NCBI GenBank assembly: GCA_030411725.1
Contig: MU839857.1
Coordinates: forward strand, 1-64,000
Source: Echria macrotheca
Lineage: Eukaryota; Ascomycota; Sordariomycetes; Sordariales; Schizotheciaceae
Length of the DNA stretch: 64,000 nucleotides
Direction of reading: 5' to 3'
Program-made: the position numbers and the translations under genes
Shown: in pieces, positions 42,669 through 54,130 of the stretch
How positions within the stretch are numbered: the stretch's first letter is position 1
Layout of the letters: the number at the start of each line of letters is the position of its first letter
The notes under the pieces: generated by a model
What the model saw: only the letters and a program-made list of their open reading frames with translations
Databases searched by the model: none
What the model was told of the DNA's origin: nothing

Positions 42669-43841
42669 ATGCATCAATTTTCAGCAACCATGTCGTCGCC
42701 ACCACCACCACCACCATCCTCACTAGATATGATCACCATGCCACCACCCCAGCGCGAGGCATCATCCCAACTCCACCAGATAACAACCCACCTCACCCAA
42801 AACCGGACCCGTCTCGCCTCCCTCTGCCTGCTGAAACTAGACACACCCTTTTACTCCGTCCTCGCCACCTCCGGAGGAGGACGTGGACAAATCCACCTCC
42901 TCCGCCAGGTCTCCGACCTCTTCACCAGCCTAATGCAGCTCTCCTACCTGCCCGGCTTCAGCAAGCCGGTCGACCGGTGCATCAACAGACTTTTGTACCA
43001 TGCAGTACTAGGCTGCGAGCACGCACCGACCACCACTAGTCCCCCAAGAGAAGACGATGACAGGGGATCATTACGATGGCTCGCCCCACACGAGTACGAG
43101 ATCCGCGAGCTGCTCGAGACGTACCGCGGCTTCTTCAATTACATCACCTTCCGGGAATCCGGTCTCCTCCTCTTGAGAGACAAAAATCTGCTCGACGCAG
43201 GCCGGAAACTGCAGAGTCTACGGCCGAGGATAAGTACGCTCAGCCCGTGGCGGGAGCCGCCGGTTGTCACCACCCCGCCGGCGAAAAAAGCAGCAGCACC
43301 CCAGAGGAGGCCTGCAGAGCCGAAGGTGCCGAAGGGGGGGAAGGGGAAACGGGTCAATGAGGGGGGTTTGTTGACGCCCTCTCCTACGCTTAAACGGTGC
43401 ACGACGGAGAAAAAGAAGGGGGTGAAAAGGAGTCGGGAGGAGGGGGGTATGGAGGCGACGCCGCCTCCTTCGCATGGTATGGAACTGAGGAGGAAACGTG
43501 CTCGGTGTGGCTCAACCCCGCCGCCGACTCCGACTCCGACGGTCTTGATTGACCGGTGTATGCCCGACGGGATGGTCCCGACTATGGTGCTGAGCAGGCC
43601 GCCTGGGCCTCTTGGGGGGGCGTATCTCCGGGGAGTGGTGCCGCGGGAGGAGGAGGAAGAGGATACGTCCAGGTTATTGCGGGTCGTGGATGGGGTGGTG
43701 GAGGAGGTAACGCAGGCTTTTGAGGTGGATGGGTCTTTATCGATAATTCCGACGGAACCGGTCTTCACACAATCGGCGATTGGTGGGAGTGAGCAGCTCA
43801 GGAGGGAGTTGAGGGAGTGGGAGACCGGCAGGTGGGGATGA
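42669..43841 (+). CDS. Proline- and charge-rich protein, unrecognised
   Basis: A single exon of 390 residues from the ATG at 42669; the frame is open further upstream but that DNA carries the promoter. Residues ~45-185 form a helical region with conserved-looking spacing (LHQITTHLTQNRTRLASLCL, SDLFTSLMQLSYLPGFSKPV and LETYRGFFNYITFRESGLLL). The centre is basic (PKGGKGKRVN, KKKGVKRSREE and ELRRKRARCG), with likely nuclear-localisation signals and TP sites (LLTPSPTLKR). The C-terminal ~80 residues are acidic, with a helix (LLRVVDGVVEEVTQAFEVDG). A nuclear regulatory role is plausible from composition only. No DNA-binding fold is visible, and I do not recognise the family. Confidence 0.7.
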   Translation: MHQFSATMSSPPPPPPSSLDMITMPPPQREASSQLHQITTHLTQNRTRLASLCLLKLDTPFYSVLATSGGGRGQIHLLRQVSDLFTSLMQLSYLPGFSKPVDRCINRLLYHAVLGCEHAPTTTSPPREDDDRGSLRWLAPHEYEIRELLETYRGFFNYITFRESGLLLLRDKNLLDAGRKLQSLRPRISTLSPWREPPVVTTPPAKKAAAPQRRPAEPKVPKGGKGKRVNEGGLLTPSPTLKRCTTEKKKGVKRSREEGGMEATPPPSHGMELRRKRARCGSTPPPTPTPTVLIDRCMPDGMVPTMVLSRPPGPLGGAYLRGVVPREEEEEDTSRLLRVVDGVVEEVTQAFEVDGSLSIIPTEPVFTQSAIGGSEQLRRELREWETGRWG

Positions 43842-45001
43842 TGGGTTCATTAGCTCAGGGGTTGGGAATTTCTGTATGAGACGAAGACAAGGGATTATTG
43901 GATACTTATTAGCTGTTGCGATTTGGATGTATACCTATCAATGTCATTATCATCGACGAGGAACATATTTATCTAGACCTGCTTGGCTAGGTATGGAGGT
44001 CCCGAATTGTCTGCGAACATGGGAAAACATCCGGGTTGGCAAGGGTGAGTTCCATGTCACCCCCAACTTCCAAGGAGAGAGATGCACGATTGGAAAAAGT
44101 ATCCACCTGATGCCCCATAGACATGCCCATGTTCTAGGTCACTTGCATCCAGCTCACGGTTAATGCAAGACACCGAAATCGCAATTGTTGGGAGAGGGAG
44201 GAACCAGTGTGGTAGGCGGATGATGCAGACGACGGGACGCAGAGGAAGGAAGAATGGTCGTCGTCCATTGTGGGGCGGACTTGGCCTTAGAAGTCCAGAG
44301 TGGGTCGGCTGCGTCGGGAAACACCAATCAGATGTTACATTTCCCCGGCTGGGGTGGGTGGGGCGGGGCGTGTGCGACAAATGCGGAGGCAACCACGCGC
44401 GCCTGGCTTGATTGGGGTTAGCGCGTTGCATGTCAGCAGTCGTGACTTCCAACCTTCAAATGTCTGACTGCACTCCACTCCATGCGTGCACGGAGATTTC
44501 GTTGGCCGTGGCTTTTGGATGATCGGAGTGAGGTACAGCGTGATAATCGAGTCATACCTAGTTCGGAGCCTTGTGCGTCGGTGAACCTTTGGGAGAGTCC
44601 CGGGGTTGTGAAGCTAACCCTGGAATGACATCCCTTTAACTGCAGCATCTAGAGTTCAGTGCGGGCATGCCAGCAACGTCGTCCAGAGCCGCCTACTGGG
44701 ATGCAGAAGTCCTCGTCCCATTTCGCCCGCGCGGGTTGGTTATCTTGCCCGACCAGCACAAAAGGTCCACTTGCCCAAGATTAGCTGTGAGTCACATTTT
44801 TGTTTGTCTCGAGCTTCCGTACCCGCCGTGTTGGTAGCCTCGTCGTCTCACCGTCTATCCCCAATACCTGGTCATCGTAGACCGGCGAGACCGGCCAAGG
44901 CCGAAGGCAGGTAAGACATCGGGATGCAATATTTAGATGATTACCTATGTGAAGGCGGGACGAATCCATTCCCTGCCAAGATAATATTGTCAGGAGTAGC
45001 T
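43842..45001. other. Convergent intergenic spacer
   Basis: 1.16 kb between the ends of two converging genes. No feature seen beyond short chance frames. Confidence 0.45.
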
Positions 45002-47623
45002 CTACTGATATAGCCTTCCCTCTTCAGGTACCAACACCTCTTCTTCTTCGCCTGCAAAGGCCAAGTGTCCAACCTTGATCCCCTCTCCACCCAGACCCGC
45101 ATCACTTCCTACAGCACCCCATTTGAGCTTGCCCTGCGTGAGCGCAATCCGTTCCCCCGACTCCGATCCATCATAAGCGGACCTGACTTCATCTTGGCCG
45201 ACTATCAAAGCCGCTTCCTCAATAACGTTGTTATCGTATTGCGAAAGTCCAGGTGACGAGGCTGCCATCTTTTCTCCGTCCGGTGGTCGAAGCAGCGGGT
45301 GACAGGCAGCCGATATGACCCATGAGTTGTTCCCCATGACCGGCATGTCCGCTTGTAGCTTGCGGTAGATACCAAAAATGAGCGGCAGCGACGACATGAG
45401 GACGCAGATGATGATGGCAGCCAGCATCGGCCCGGTCGAATAACCTACGTTGATGTATATGCCGGGCGAGGGCGCCGCGGGGCCGAGATCGGCCGAGGCC
45501 AAATAGTCTCCCTCGACCACGAGGACGTAGACCGAGTTGGACACCAGCCAGTGGAGGAGGACACTGCCCAGCGCCAGCGGGACGCCGTACAGGTACGGAA
45601 GCTGGAGCCGATACACTGACGTTTGCTGTCCCTTTGGAGACGATACTCGTAGCGGCCGGTACGAAACGCCAAAGCCGTTCCACTCCAGCTCCGAGTGCAT
45701 CCTGGTCCAGAGGGCGTTGTAGACAAGATAGTTGAGCGACAGGATCAGCTGCGGCGCGTTGGCGATGAGGATCGAGGGGATGAGATCAGTTTTGGGGAGC
45801 CAGTCACTAGCCAGTAAGCCCTGCTCGTACGTGTGGTCCAACCCGGTAAGCCTATCCCGATGTCAGCAGACAAACTTCCAGGCTGTTAGGCCTTCAAACA
45901 CTCACCCGGCGCGAGATTTCCCGTCAACGTCCGCATACCTGTGGCCCAGGTCGACCACGCAAGTCACGAAGAACCACAATGCCACGCCGAGCCATACGGC
46001 AAAGAGTCCGTATGTCCGAAGCCACACGCCGGGCCGTACCGCCACAAGCGACCGCTTGTCAGGTTGCCTCCATTTTTGAGGAGATTTAATATCCCACGGC
46101 ATGATACGCTCCTCTTCAACCTTGTACTGCCAGTACCTGCTCATCTGCAGGCTGGTGAGGGTGCACATATTTTTCGTCTGGGTATCCGGACGGAGCAGAA
46201 AAGACTCGATGGCATCCCCCGGCGTCACCAGCGGGTCCTCCTTCAGACCGACAAGCACGACGATGCACTGTACAGTCTTGATGGCCACGCAGATGGCGAC
46301 CACTAGCAAAAGGACACCGGATACCCCGACCTTGCAGTTGTTCGAAACATCCTCGGCGAGACAGTACTCGACGTTCCAGTTGCTGAAGCCATCGACATCG
46401 AATCCTGCACGATGTTGCATGCTGAGTAACTGGTCTCGCCGGGATGACTGCGAGTATGTCAGATTCGTAGGAGGGGGCCAGTCGTTGACGATGGTCCAGT
46501 TGCCGTCGTCCGAGTATATCGCCGAATCCCTGATATTAGAGAGCGCGCAGAGGGAAACATCGGGGACACTCGAGCCGCCTGTTGGCGGAACAGGGCACAG
46601 ATTGTTAAAATCCTCCTGGCCGCCAATCAACGATCCGCATCGCGTCCGGCACTCCCCCGCCGCCTTCTCGACGCTCTGTGTCTCGCTGCAGAGAGCCGAG
46701 TACCAAAGCGGATTTACCTGGTCGGCCGGCGACAAAAGACCGAGGTTATCCCAAAACTGCGCAGATTCCTGATCAAAGACGGCAGTGTCCATGGTTTGCT
46801 CGCGCGTCCACCCTCCCCGTTGGCGCGTGTCGTTGCCCGTGTTGATGACCACGACCACATCCCCAAAAGCGCGGCGCGGCTCGCATGCGATGTACTGGCG
46901 TCGGCACGTCCGCGGGTCGAGTCGGACCCACGACTTGGCCGAGTCCGCAGCGGCACGCGCGATGCCCGACACAACGGGCGACGACGAGTTGGTGTAGTCC
47001 GAGATATTGACAAACTCTCCAGCGCCGTAGTACCCGCCGAACGCGAAGCCTTGTATGCCCAGGGCGCTGTAATCCGGCCAGAACCCGGAGATCGCCTGCC
47101 AGGCTCCGGGCAGGGCGTACGGGGTGCCGTTGACGAACGGCTCGGCCGCGAAGGTCATTTGCCAGCTGCCGCCGAGGAAGTCGCTCTGGAACACGACGCT
47201 GTTGAAGACCAGGTGGATGGGCAGCGACGAGAGCCCGAGGACCACGGCCGAGAGCACCTTGAAGCGCGAGAGGTGTCGCATGTTGCTCGCCGACTGCACG
47301 CCAATGTCCAGCATCTTTTGGCTCCGGTGGGCCGTGTCGATCTCGGACCGGCTGGGGGCGTTGAGGACCTGCATGAAGAAATTGGATGAAGCCAGAATTC
47401 CCATGGCGATGATGTTGATGACGAGGTGAAGGCCTGCGTTGATCTGGCCGGCGGTCTTGCATGATCCGCGGTAAAGAAAGTAGTTCTTCGTAAGTGACCC
47501 TGAGTTCTTGCCGACAACGCCGACGAGGGTGGCCAGCATGAGCGTGAGCACGGCCACCAATACTGTGTTGATGACTGCTGTCTTCCGCCAGCCCGAGGGC
47601 CGCAACGCCGTCTTGAGCGTCAT
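45002..47623 (-). CDS. Fungal DUF6536-type polytopic membrane protein
   Basis: Two exons (47623-45906 and 45851-45002) give 855 residues; the intron is 54 nt. The first ~200 residues match the DUF6536 pattern: GWRKTAVINTVLVAVLTLML, then GSCKTAGQINAGLHLVINII, ASNFFMQVLNAPSRSEIDTA, HRSQKMLDIGVQSASNMRHL and LSSLPIHLVFNSVVFQSDFL. Large Cys-containing loops with N-glycosylation sequons (NWT, NLT) lie between TM3 and TM4. Six to eight membrane segments follow up to ~residue 745, and the C-terminal ~90 residues are cytosolic and acidic. The family is common, often multicopy, and of unknown function; cell-surface localisation is inferred from the loops. Confidence 0.85.
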
Positions 47624-48301
47624 CTTGCAAAATGATGCTCAGAGACCCGGCCTGCGGGGCATCGCGTTGAAAGAGCACTCGGAGAATCAACTTCTGGAAT
47701 TACGGGCCATTTGTGTCGGCGGCGCTCCTGTACCTAGAGCCAGGGTTGGGGCAATCAGGGGCGCTCTGCGACAAGAAGGATCAAAGGGGGCGGCGTTTCT
47801 GTTAGTAATTGTTAGAGAAACTACGCTGCCGCACGCAAAGCGCTAACAGCTCTGAACTGAAACAGGACTGCTGTCATGGCGCTTAGGGGGCTCGACGACA
47901 CCGAGCTCGGCGAGCTGGAGCATAGCGCTCAAAGACGCGGCACAACTTGCTGCATCAATGCCAAACCTAGAGTCATTGGCGATTTTATAAATGGGATCGA
48001 TTCTGGGCTCCCTTGGCTAGTGATTGACTTTTGGCCTGCGCGGGCTTGTAGGACCGCCGTGTCATGTTATTAGGTACCGAGGTCAATCGGGGTAGGTAGC
48101 TTGCCCGAGGATGCAAGGTGTGGCGATGCAAAACTGCCAAATCTTCAAGTCCTGAATGCAATGAAGTTCTATTCCAATGTTCTGACTAGACGCGCCAGGT
48201 CAGGCATCTCTTTTGACCGAATATCGCTTCAAGCTGTTTTTAACTGAGTGACATCGTTTTCTATCATCTCCCCCATCCCACCAAAAGTGCAACAATCTTG
48301 A
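47624..48301. other. Intergenic spacer
   Basis: Holds the promoter of the DUF6536-type gene and the 3' region of the small gene at 48302. No further feature seen. Confidence 0.45.
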
Positions 48302-48793
48302 TCACAGGTCAATGGTACTTCCCGGGCGAGCAATATTCACTCGCCAGTGGTGCCGATTGACAGGATCTTTCTGGTACACATTGACCTCGAAGAACTTGTC
48401 GTGCTCCTCACACTTGAAGTTCTTGTACCTGGTGCTGGTGTCAGAACCGTCTGCTAGTTCTTAGTCAGGCATACAGTGTACTTACGAGTTCAGCTTCTTG
48501 AAATTGGCTTGCAACAGATCATCTTCAACGACCTCGACGAACTCGGTCTCACTACCCTCAATAGGGACAAAGTACCGCTTGCTCTCAAGCGGGCCGTAGT
48601 TGACTTGCTGGACTAGCTGGATGGCGTAGGGCGGCTGGAGCGCGACCAGGTCAACTCTCTCGGCGTCGTCGATGGCGGGAGAGGAGCTTCGGGGAAACTT
48701 GGCCCAAGTCATGAAGGCCGTGAACTTGGCTTGGTGAAGGAGGTACGCAGGGCGAAATGGCTTGGTGGAGCCGCAACAAAATAGAGAAGACAT
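48302..48793 (-). CDS. Small soluble protein, unrecognised
   Basis: Two exons (48793-48486 and 48428-48302) give 144 residues. The 57-nt intron has a GTAAGT donor; only the acceptor CACCAG at 48429 keeps the frame, giving KLNSYKNFKCEEHDKFFEV. The N-terminus has CC and aromatic residues (SSLFCCGSTKPFRPAYLL). The rest is mixed-charge with beta-strand patterns (YFVPIEGSETEFVEVVEDD and HHWRVNIARPGSTIDL). No domain recognised. The orderly splice and charge pattern favour a real gene. It diverges from the C2H2 gene to its right. Confidence 0.65.
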
Positions 48794-49337
48794 TCTGACA
48801 AGAGTAGAGTCGAGGTGTTACACACAGCCAGGCAGATACTTGAGTCGGAGGATGCAGCGCGTGGATGACTGCTACTCTCGCTCTCCAACAGTACCTTACG
48901 AAGATTGCGGCCCTCCTTATACTTCTCACCCTCATTTTCACAGTTTCCTTCCCATCTCGATGCTGAGGCACTCTGCATATAAACTGCATACATGATTGGC
49001 TCGGATTCGTGCTTGAGACGCACCAAACCGCCTTGCAGATTTTGAGGTATACCACGCCCAGATCCAATCAGGCTGACCGATCCCCAGGTTACACACACAG
49101 CCTGCCGAAAGACGCTGAAGAGGGGAATGACGAGGAAGAAATGGCATAAGAACCTCGTCCCGTTTTCTTGAATCGCATCTGCCTTCCTCTCTTTTTCTTT
49201 CCCACGGTCGACCCTGGCGGTTCCTCCGGCGGTCCTTACTGTCAACCCATCCACTCATTCTTTTCTCTCCCCCTTTTCTGCGCCAGTCACACTTCTCCCC
49301 CCTCTCTCTCGTCCATACCTAGGTACCTAGCAGGCTA
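48794..49337. other. Divergent intergenic region, possibly with a 5' exon
   Basis: Contains the promoter of the 144-residue gene and probably the 5' leader or first exon of the C2H2 gene, which I could not place. Confidence 0.4.
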
Positions 49338-50100
49338 GCAAGCCACCCCCCGAATTTGCAGTAGCGTACCTTCCATTTCTCAAGACTCAGGAGGGCAAAC
49401 CGGAAATGAACAACATACTCAACGCTTCAACTTCGTCGATCCCAACTGGGTCCAGGCAGGGACCGGGGGTCCGCTGCCCGAATTCGACTGGGGACAGCCA
49501 GCCGACACCACCACCGAGCCTGCTGGACAGGATGGACAAGTCGAGACGGGGACATCATCAGCGCAGAACAACCTTCCTTCTCACCATCAATCACCACCAC
49601 CACCACCACCACCGCAGGAGAGCAGAGACAGTCTCGAGACAACCTCGGGCTCCCAGGCGGCCAACGCACTCTTCAAATGCTCAGAATGCCACGCCACATT
49701 CTCCAGACCCCGCGACCTGACGTACGTGGCTCATACTATATTTACTCTGCCCTCCCTCGCAATACCCACATCAAATCCTTTCTTTTTACCTTACTACCTT
49801 CTTCCTACCTACTTGCCAGGAAACTAAAAAACACTGACACCACCTTATGTCATCAGCAAGCACCTCAAAAAACACACCAAGCCGTACAAGTGCACCGTAG
49901 GCACCTGTAACCAAGGCTTCGAGTTGCAGAGCGGCCTAGATCGACACGTCCGCGATATGCACGATTCGGACGCGCCACGATATTACTGTCCTTGGGGAGA
50001 TGTAGGTGGTTGCAGAAGCAAGCTCGCGAGGGAAGGAACAACGCGGCAGGACAACTTGAACAGGCACATTGAAGTTGTGCACAAGGGGCAGCGGCCGTGA
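49338..50100 (+). CDS. C2H2 zinc-finger protein (5' end not resolved)
   Basis: Two exons are clear: one ending at 49719 and 49857-50100, joined over a 137-nt intron (GTACGT..CAG). The coding frame in the first enters from upstream (open from 49338) without an ATG, so a 5' exon is missing from this model. Visible fingers: FKCSECHATFSRPRDLTKHL with a following His (split by the intron), then YKCTVGTCNQGFELQSGLDR with HVRDMH, and a third atypical unit with C...C ending DNLNRHIEVVH. The linker HTKPYKC is TFIIIA-like. The N-terminal part is acidic and Gln/Pro-rich (SPPPPPPPPQES), which may be an activation region. Likely a DNA-binding regulator; target unknown. Confidence 0.78.
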
Positions 50101-50709
50101 TAGGTATTTATGGCAAAGTATTTTTTTGCCAGTCTTCTGGACGGCTAACCTAACTGGCATACCTTCAATACCTACTATACTAGCCATGAATTCTCAATAG
50201 AGCTGTATCCCTCTCTCAATGCTTTACCCCCGTGCAGACTGGCCTTTATGTACTTCATGTTTTTCTCCTGACATAGAAGGTACCGGTTGGAGATGTCGAT
50301 CAATAGATCTGCGTCGACTACCAGAGGTGTCGGCGGAGGTGCCCGAGTGGGGTGGACTTGCCGGAGCCCGAGGGCCGGTGATGAGAAAGAGTGGGGGTGG
50401 TTGAATTCAATTTGGGCCTCGCAGGTGGTGCAGGTTACCTAGTTGCTGGGTCTTGTTGGGCTGCGCCTGGGACGAGGAATTGGCCGCGGAAAAATAAGGG
50501 CTTGTGGGATTGAAAGAGTCGCAGGGAGGCAAGTGAGTGGCATCTCAACCTAAAGCGTGTACTATGTAAGCTAGATTACGGAGAGAGACCCCTGAGTTAT
50601 AAGAGTGATGATGGTGGAGCTTTCCTGCCCCGGCAGTGAACTATGCTTCACCAAAGGTAAGAAGGGGACAGCGTGTCTGATAGGCATTCCACCGGTGACA
50701 CAAGCTCCG
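50101..50709. other. Convergent spacer
   Basis: Lies between the C2H2 gene and the HET gene. No feature seen. Confidence 0.45.
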
Positions 50710-52518
50710 TCATGACACGCTCACTGTGGCCAGGTCTGCCAGGGTGACCTCTTCATTGCCTGAACCGCCCCACGAGAAGCCGACCCTGGCCATGAGCTCG
50801 TCGTCGCCGTCTAGAAATGCTCTTAGACGAACACTGATGCTGAGACTGCCCTTTGCATCTTTCAGGGTGAACGTCTGCTCCGTCATTTGCCGACTGTACG
50901 CCTTGTTGTCATCGTCCACCCTCTCCAGCCGCACCTTGAGTTCGAATGGTCCTTGCCCCTCCCACCAGAAAACAATCGAAATCCGGAACGGTTTCAAGTG
51001 CGAGACCTGCGAGGCAGTTTTCGACAAGTCGGCATGGACAAACGCCCTGGCGATAGCGCGTCCGGCTGTAAAAATGGGCTTCCCGATTTCAAACCACTTT
51101 CGGACGGGATCATTCCTAGCACCTGCGGGTGACAGGACCGTATCCGGTCGTAGTAAATGCTGTAAATCTGTGACAATAAATTCCCAATCCTTGTTAAACA
51201 TGACCCTAGTCATCCTGGAACTCGTGTAATTCGGGAATACACTAGGCACGCTCTTGACAAATATCTGCTGTGATGTGGGGATATGGTACGGCTCCTGGAT
51301 GGTTGGGGGAAGTTTGTGGGCATCAACTCTGGCATAATGGCCTTCATTGCTGACGCGCGCAAGCACCAAACCACACTTCTGTCCCCAGACCTCACATTCC
51401 AAAAGCACAAACGCTTCGTTATCCAGGGCATTCGCATACGGTGGCCAGCCATTGTTGTTGACGACCATGGGGAGCGTGATACGAAGGCCTTTGTTCGTCA
51501 TGCCGTATGTCCTGTCCCCTTCGGGCTGCATATGGGAAGCTTCCAAATGACCACGGGTGTAGCCGGTATCCAGCGATCTCGGCATCTTGGCCCGTGAGGA
51601 CTCGCTGAAATCTGCAGGCGACCTGGCAAGCAAGCCTCGAAAGCAGGATGGGCGAGCATTCGGATCCCGCCAGTAAAAAATGGTGTGGTCGTCAGTCTGT
51701 TTGATGATTTCCTCCTGGAGGCGTGCAAAGGCCTTCATGCCTTCACCATACAGAAGCGGCATGTTAATGTCAAAGATACCCATGAGACAGTATGCCATGT
51801 CCTCGATCCGTGTTGTTTTTCTTCTGGAAGCCCAGGACATTTTGAGCGCAACCGAATACGCGGACGACTCGGGGGAGAATCCATCCAGGTCAAATAGTGT
51901 GTCGATGCCTGTAGCTTTGTCCAGGACCGCTCGCTGTTCCTTCTTCCGTAGGTCTAGGATGGGTCCGCGAAGGTTTTGGAAACCAGGCCAGCCATACAAT
52001 TCGCCGTCCTCGAAGGACTTCGCATTCCGAAGAAGTTGCACCCAGTTGACGTCGTAGAAGATGAGATTTTTGGGCGCCAACAACTCCTGAAGGGTCCAGC
52101 CGCGGGTAAACCACTGAGAAGCTCCAAACTGCCCGAGCACGCGCTCTTGTGATGGGGCACCGTACTCCCCTGTGCATGCTGACACGTCGACGTCCGACAT
52201 GTAGATGTAGCAGACAGCTGAGTCGCGGTACCAGGCATACATGGAATTGATGGCTTCGCTCAGCTCGCTGCTGCTTGTCTTGTCGATGCAGCAAGTATCA
52301 ATCCAGCAATATCCCAACTCATCCAGCTTGGCCTGTCTGACGAGCATGTCGATTTTGGCCCAGCCTTTCATGCGGTCTGCTGGATGGAGTCGGAGCTGTG
52401 CATGGTAGTCGGTAAACGTCACCTCTTCTTCCTGCCAGCGATGCGAGAGGATGGCGTAGGGAGGCACATTGCTGTAGAACTCAGCAAACGCGCCGGTTTG
52501 GGTATTGATGAGGCGCAT
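50710..52518 (-). CDS. HET-domain protein
   Basis: A single exon of 602 residues starting MRLINTQTGAFAEF. The HET domain (PF06985 type, about residues 20-175) is complete: YAILSHRWQEEEVTF, then DELGYCWIDTCCIDKTSSSE, LSEAINSMYAWYRDSAVCYIY and FTRGWTLQELLAPKNLIFYD. A conserved extension follows (RRKTTRIEDMAYCLMGIFDI and NMPLLYGEGMKAFARLQEEI), typical of the HET-E/HET-D-type subgroup, but no NACHT or WD40 module is attached. The C-terminal ~300 residues are beta-rich with no recognised domain. HET domains act in heterokaryon incompatibility and regulated cell death after non-self recognition, and share a distant TIR-like fold. Whether this gene is polymorphic cannot be judged here. Confidence 0.92.
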   Translation of the reverse strand: MRLINTQTGAFAEFYSNVPPYAILSHRWQEEEVTFTDYHAQLRLHPADRMKGWAKIDMLVRQAKLDELGYCWIDTCCIDKTSSSELSEAINSMYAWYRDSAVCYIYMSDVDVSACTGEYGAPSQERVLGQFGASQWFTRGWTLQELLAPKNLIFYDVNWVQLLRNAKSFEDGELYGWPGFQNLRGPILDLRKKEQRAVLDKATGIDTLFDLDGFSPESSAYSVALKMSWASRRKTTRIEDMAYCLMGIFDINMPLLYGEGMKAFARLQEEIIKQTDDHTIFYWRDPNARPSCFRGLLARSPADFSESSRAKMPRSLDTGYTRGHLEASHMQPEGDRTYGMTNKGLRITLPMVVNNNGWPPYANALDNEAFVLLECEVWGQKCGLVLARVSNEGHYARVDAHKLPPTIQEPYHIPTSQQIFVKSVPSVFPNYTSSRMTRVMFNKDWEFIVTDLQHLLRPDTVLSPAGARNDPVRKWFEIGKPIFTAGRAIARAFVHADLSKTASQVSHLKPFRISIVFWWEGQGPFELKVRLERVDDDNKAYSRQMTEQTFTLKDAKGSLSISVRLRAFLDGDDELMARVGFSWGGSGNEEVTLADLATVSVS

Positions 52519-53185
52519 CTGGTCGCGTCTTGGGGTGCGTGGAATGGTTGTTGGAGGGAAAAGTGGGAGCTGAAGTCCCGAGATCGTCGTCCAAACGACA
52601 ATTGGTTCAGCTTATCGAACCCCCTCCCGCCTAACCCCATTGAGCTTAGGGCGGGGATGTCCAGATGTTCTCGGGCCCGACTTCTTCCCCAAGTCTGCCT
52701 CACAGCCTGGGACCTAATGACTTATTTTTTGACTCTTTGATATCATTCACCGTTTGTTCGGGACTCTATGGATTGGGTGGTGTGGCTGGTGACACCAAGA
52801 ACGTTCTATGCATTCATGTAAACATGAATCCGTACTAATCTACCTCCCGAGAAAGTGGAAAACTTGAACCAAAACTGCCCGAACGTCTCTCATTTTACCT
52901 GCTCGCAATGTGCTTCAAACGCCGCTTGGTAGGGAATCACGGATTTGACCTGTCGTTCAATATGTTTTCCAAACCACCGAGAAGTGTCGTCTTCAGCGGG
53001 CGACCTCAATACCGTCATAACAGAAGGTTTGTTCCATCCGAAGAAAGCAAGCGTTGCGAGAATCGCTCAATCGGCATCAGGCAGCAGCAGCCCCACAGCT
53101 TCAGATTTCAACCTTTTCAGCTGAGTTGCCTCATCAGCTCCACCGCCCCTCATCTTCCACAACAAATCCAAGAGACGAAAAAAAG
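52519..53185. other. Divergent promoter region
   Basis: Between the HET gene (-) and the protease gene (+). The frame of the protease is open from 53054 but the better start is at 53186. No other gene seen. Confidence 0.45.
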
Positions 53186-54130
53186 ATGAGCACATCGCCA
53201 CGAAGAACACGGCGACAGCGGAAAGCTCTGATGACAGAGACCCAACCAACCCCCCCAGATGCTCTGCCCAATAATCCCAGCGCAACCTCATCACAGTCCG
53301 CCCTCAACAACCTGCCCATCCAGCAGATCACACCGCTGCCCGCCCGCCTCACAGCCAAGCAAACCGCCCTCTCACGTAGCGACCACGCGCTGCTCCTCCG
53401 TAAACAGTCCCTCCTCCGAACGGGGTCCCTCTCCACCGAATCATCGCTACCCTCATCAGTAGCAGCCACCCTCGTCTTTGCCCAGCACGAGGCCGGCACG
53501 GCGGTGTGCATCCGCCCATCAGGTATCCTCCTGACCTGCGCGCACTGCGTCGCCGAGAGTCCATCCGAGCTCGACCTGTCCGCGACGCACTGGCTGATCT
53601 TCGCGTCCGGGACGGTCGTGGGGGCGCGTTGCGTTGCGTGGGATCCCAAGCTGGATCTGGCTTTGTTGCGGGTGGTTGCCTCACAGCAGGACACCACCTC
53701 CTTATTGCCTCTAACTACTAAGGACCTTGGGGCGCAACAGATGTTCCCCGCGGTGGACGTCGCCGAGGAGACCCCGCCCGTCGGTACAAAGTTGGTATGC
53801 GTCGGCCACCCGGGCAGCGAGGACCTCGAGGCGCCCGAGCCGGGACGCAAGACGGGCTATGATGTGCTGCACGCTAGCTTCGGGCGGTTCCGCGGGTGTG
53901 CCATGGGTCAGGATCCGCTTGACAATGAAGAAATCGGCGCGTTGATGCATGACTGTTGGACGTACTGGGGCCATAGCGGGGCTCCGCTGCTCGACAAGGC
54001 AACGGGAAAACTCGTAGGTCTGCATTCCAGCTGGGACGATACGACGGGGATGAGGAGGGGGGTTCCTCTGGATGCGGTGAGAGCGTTCTTGGCCAAGTCC
54101 AACACCATCTTGGCTACTCCAGATCTCTGA
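53186..54130 (+). CDS. Trypsin-fold serine protease
   Basis: A single exon of 314 residues from the ATG at 53186, preceded by an A-rich leader. The first ~90 residues are basic then Ser/Pro-rich, without a signal peptide. The catalytic triad of a chymotrypsin/HtrA-type fold is visible: His in GILLTCAHCV, Asp in DPKLDLALLRV and Ser in WGHSGAPLLDKATGKLVGLH. GHSGAP replaces the usual GDSGGP or GNSGGP, which still gives the Gly-x-Ser-Gly oxyanion turn. Intracellular trypsin-fold proteases of this type occur widely in ascomycetes, and some are linked to HET or STAND systems. Substrate unknown. It is divergent from the HET-domain gene with 667 bp between starts. Confidence 0.85.
   Translation: MSTSPRRTRRQRKALMTETQPTPPDALPNNPSATSSQSALNNLPIQQITPLPARLTAKQTALSRSDHALLLRKQSLLRTGSLSTESSLPSSVAATLVFAQHEAGTAVCIRPSGILLTCAHCVAESPSELDLSATHWLIFASGTVVGARCVAWDPKLDLALLRVVASQQDTTSLLPLTTKDLGAQQMFPAVDVAEETPPVGTKLVCVGHPGSEDLEAPEPGRKTGYDVLHASFGRFRGCAMGQDPLDNEEIGALMHDCWTYWGHSGAPLLDKATGKLVGLHSSWDDTTGMRRGVPLDAVRAFLAKSNTILATPDL

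Noticed and set aside
16269..45001. Search for a complete secondary-metabolite cluster around the terpene synthase
   Set aside because: No P450, prenyl synthase, methyltransferase or dedicated transporter was found next to it; the regulator and RTA1-like pair lies about 10 kb away with unrelated genes between.
46773..47690. 305-codon frame within the DUF6536-type gene
   Set aside because: Same strand but different frame from a strongly supported membrane protein; a shadow frame.
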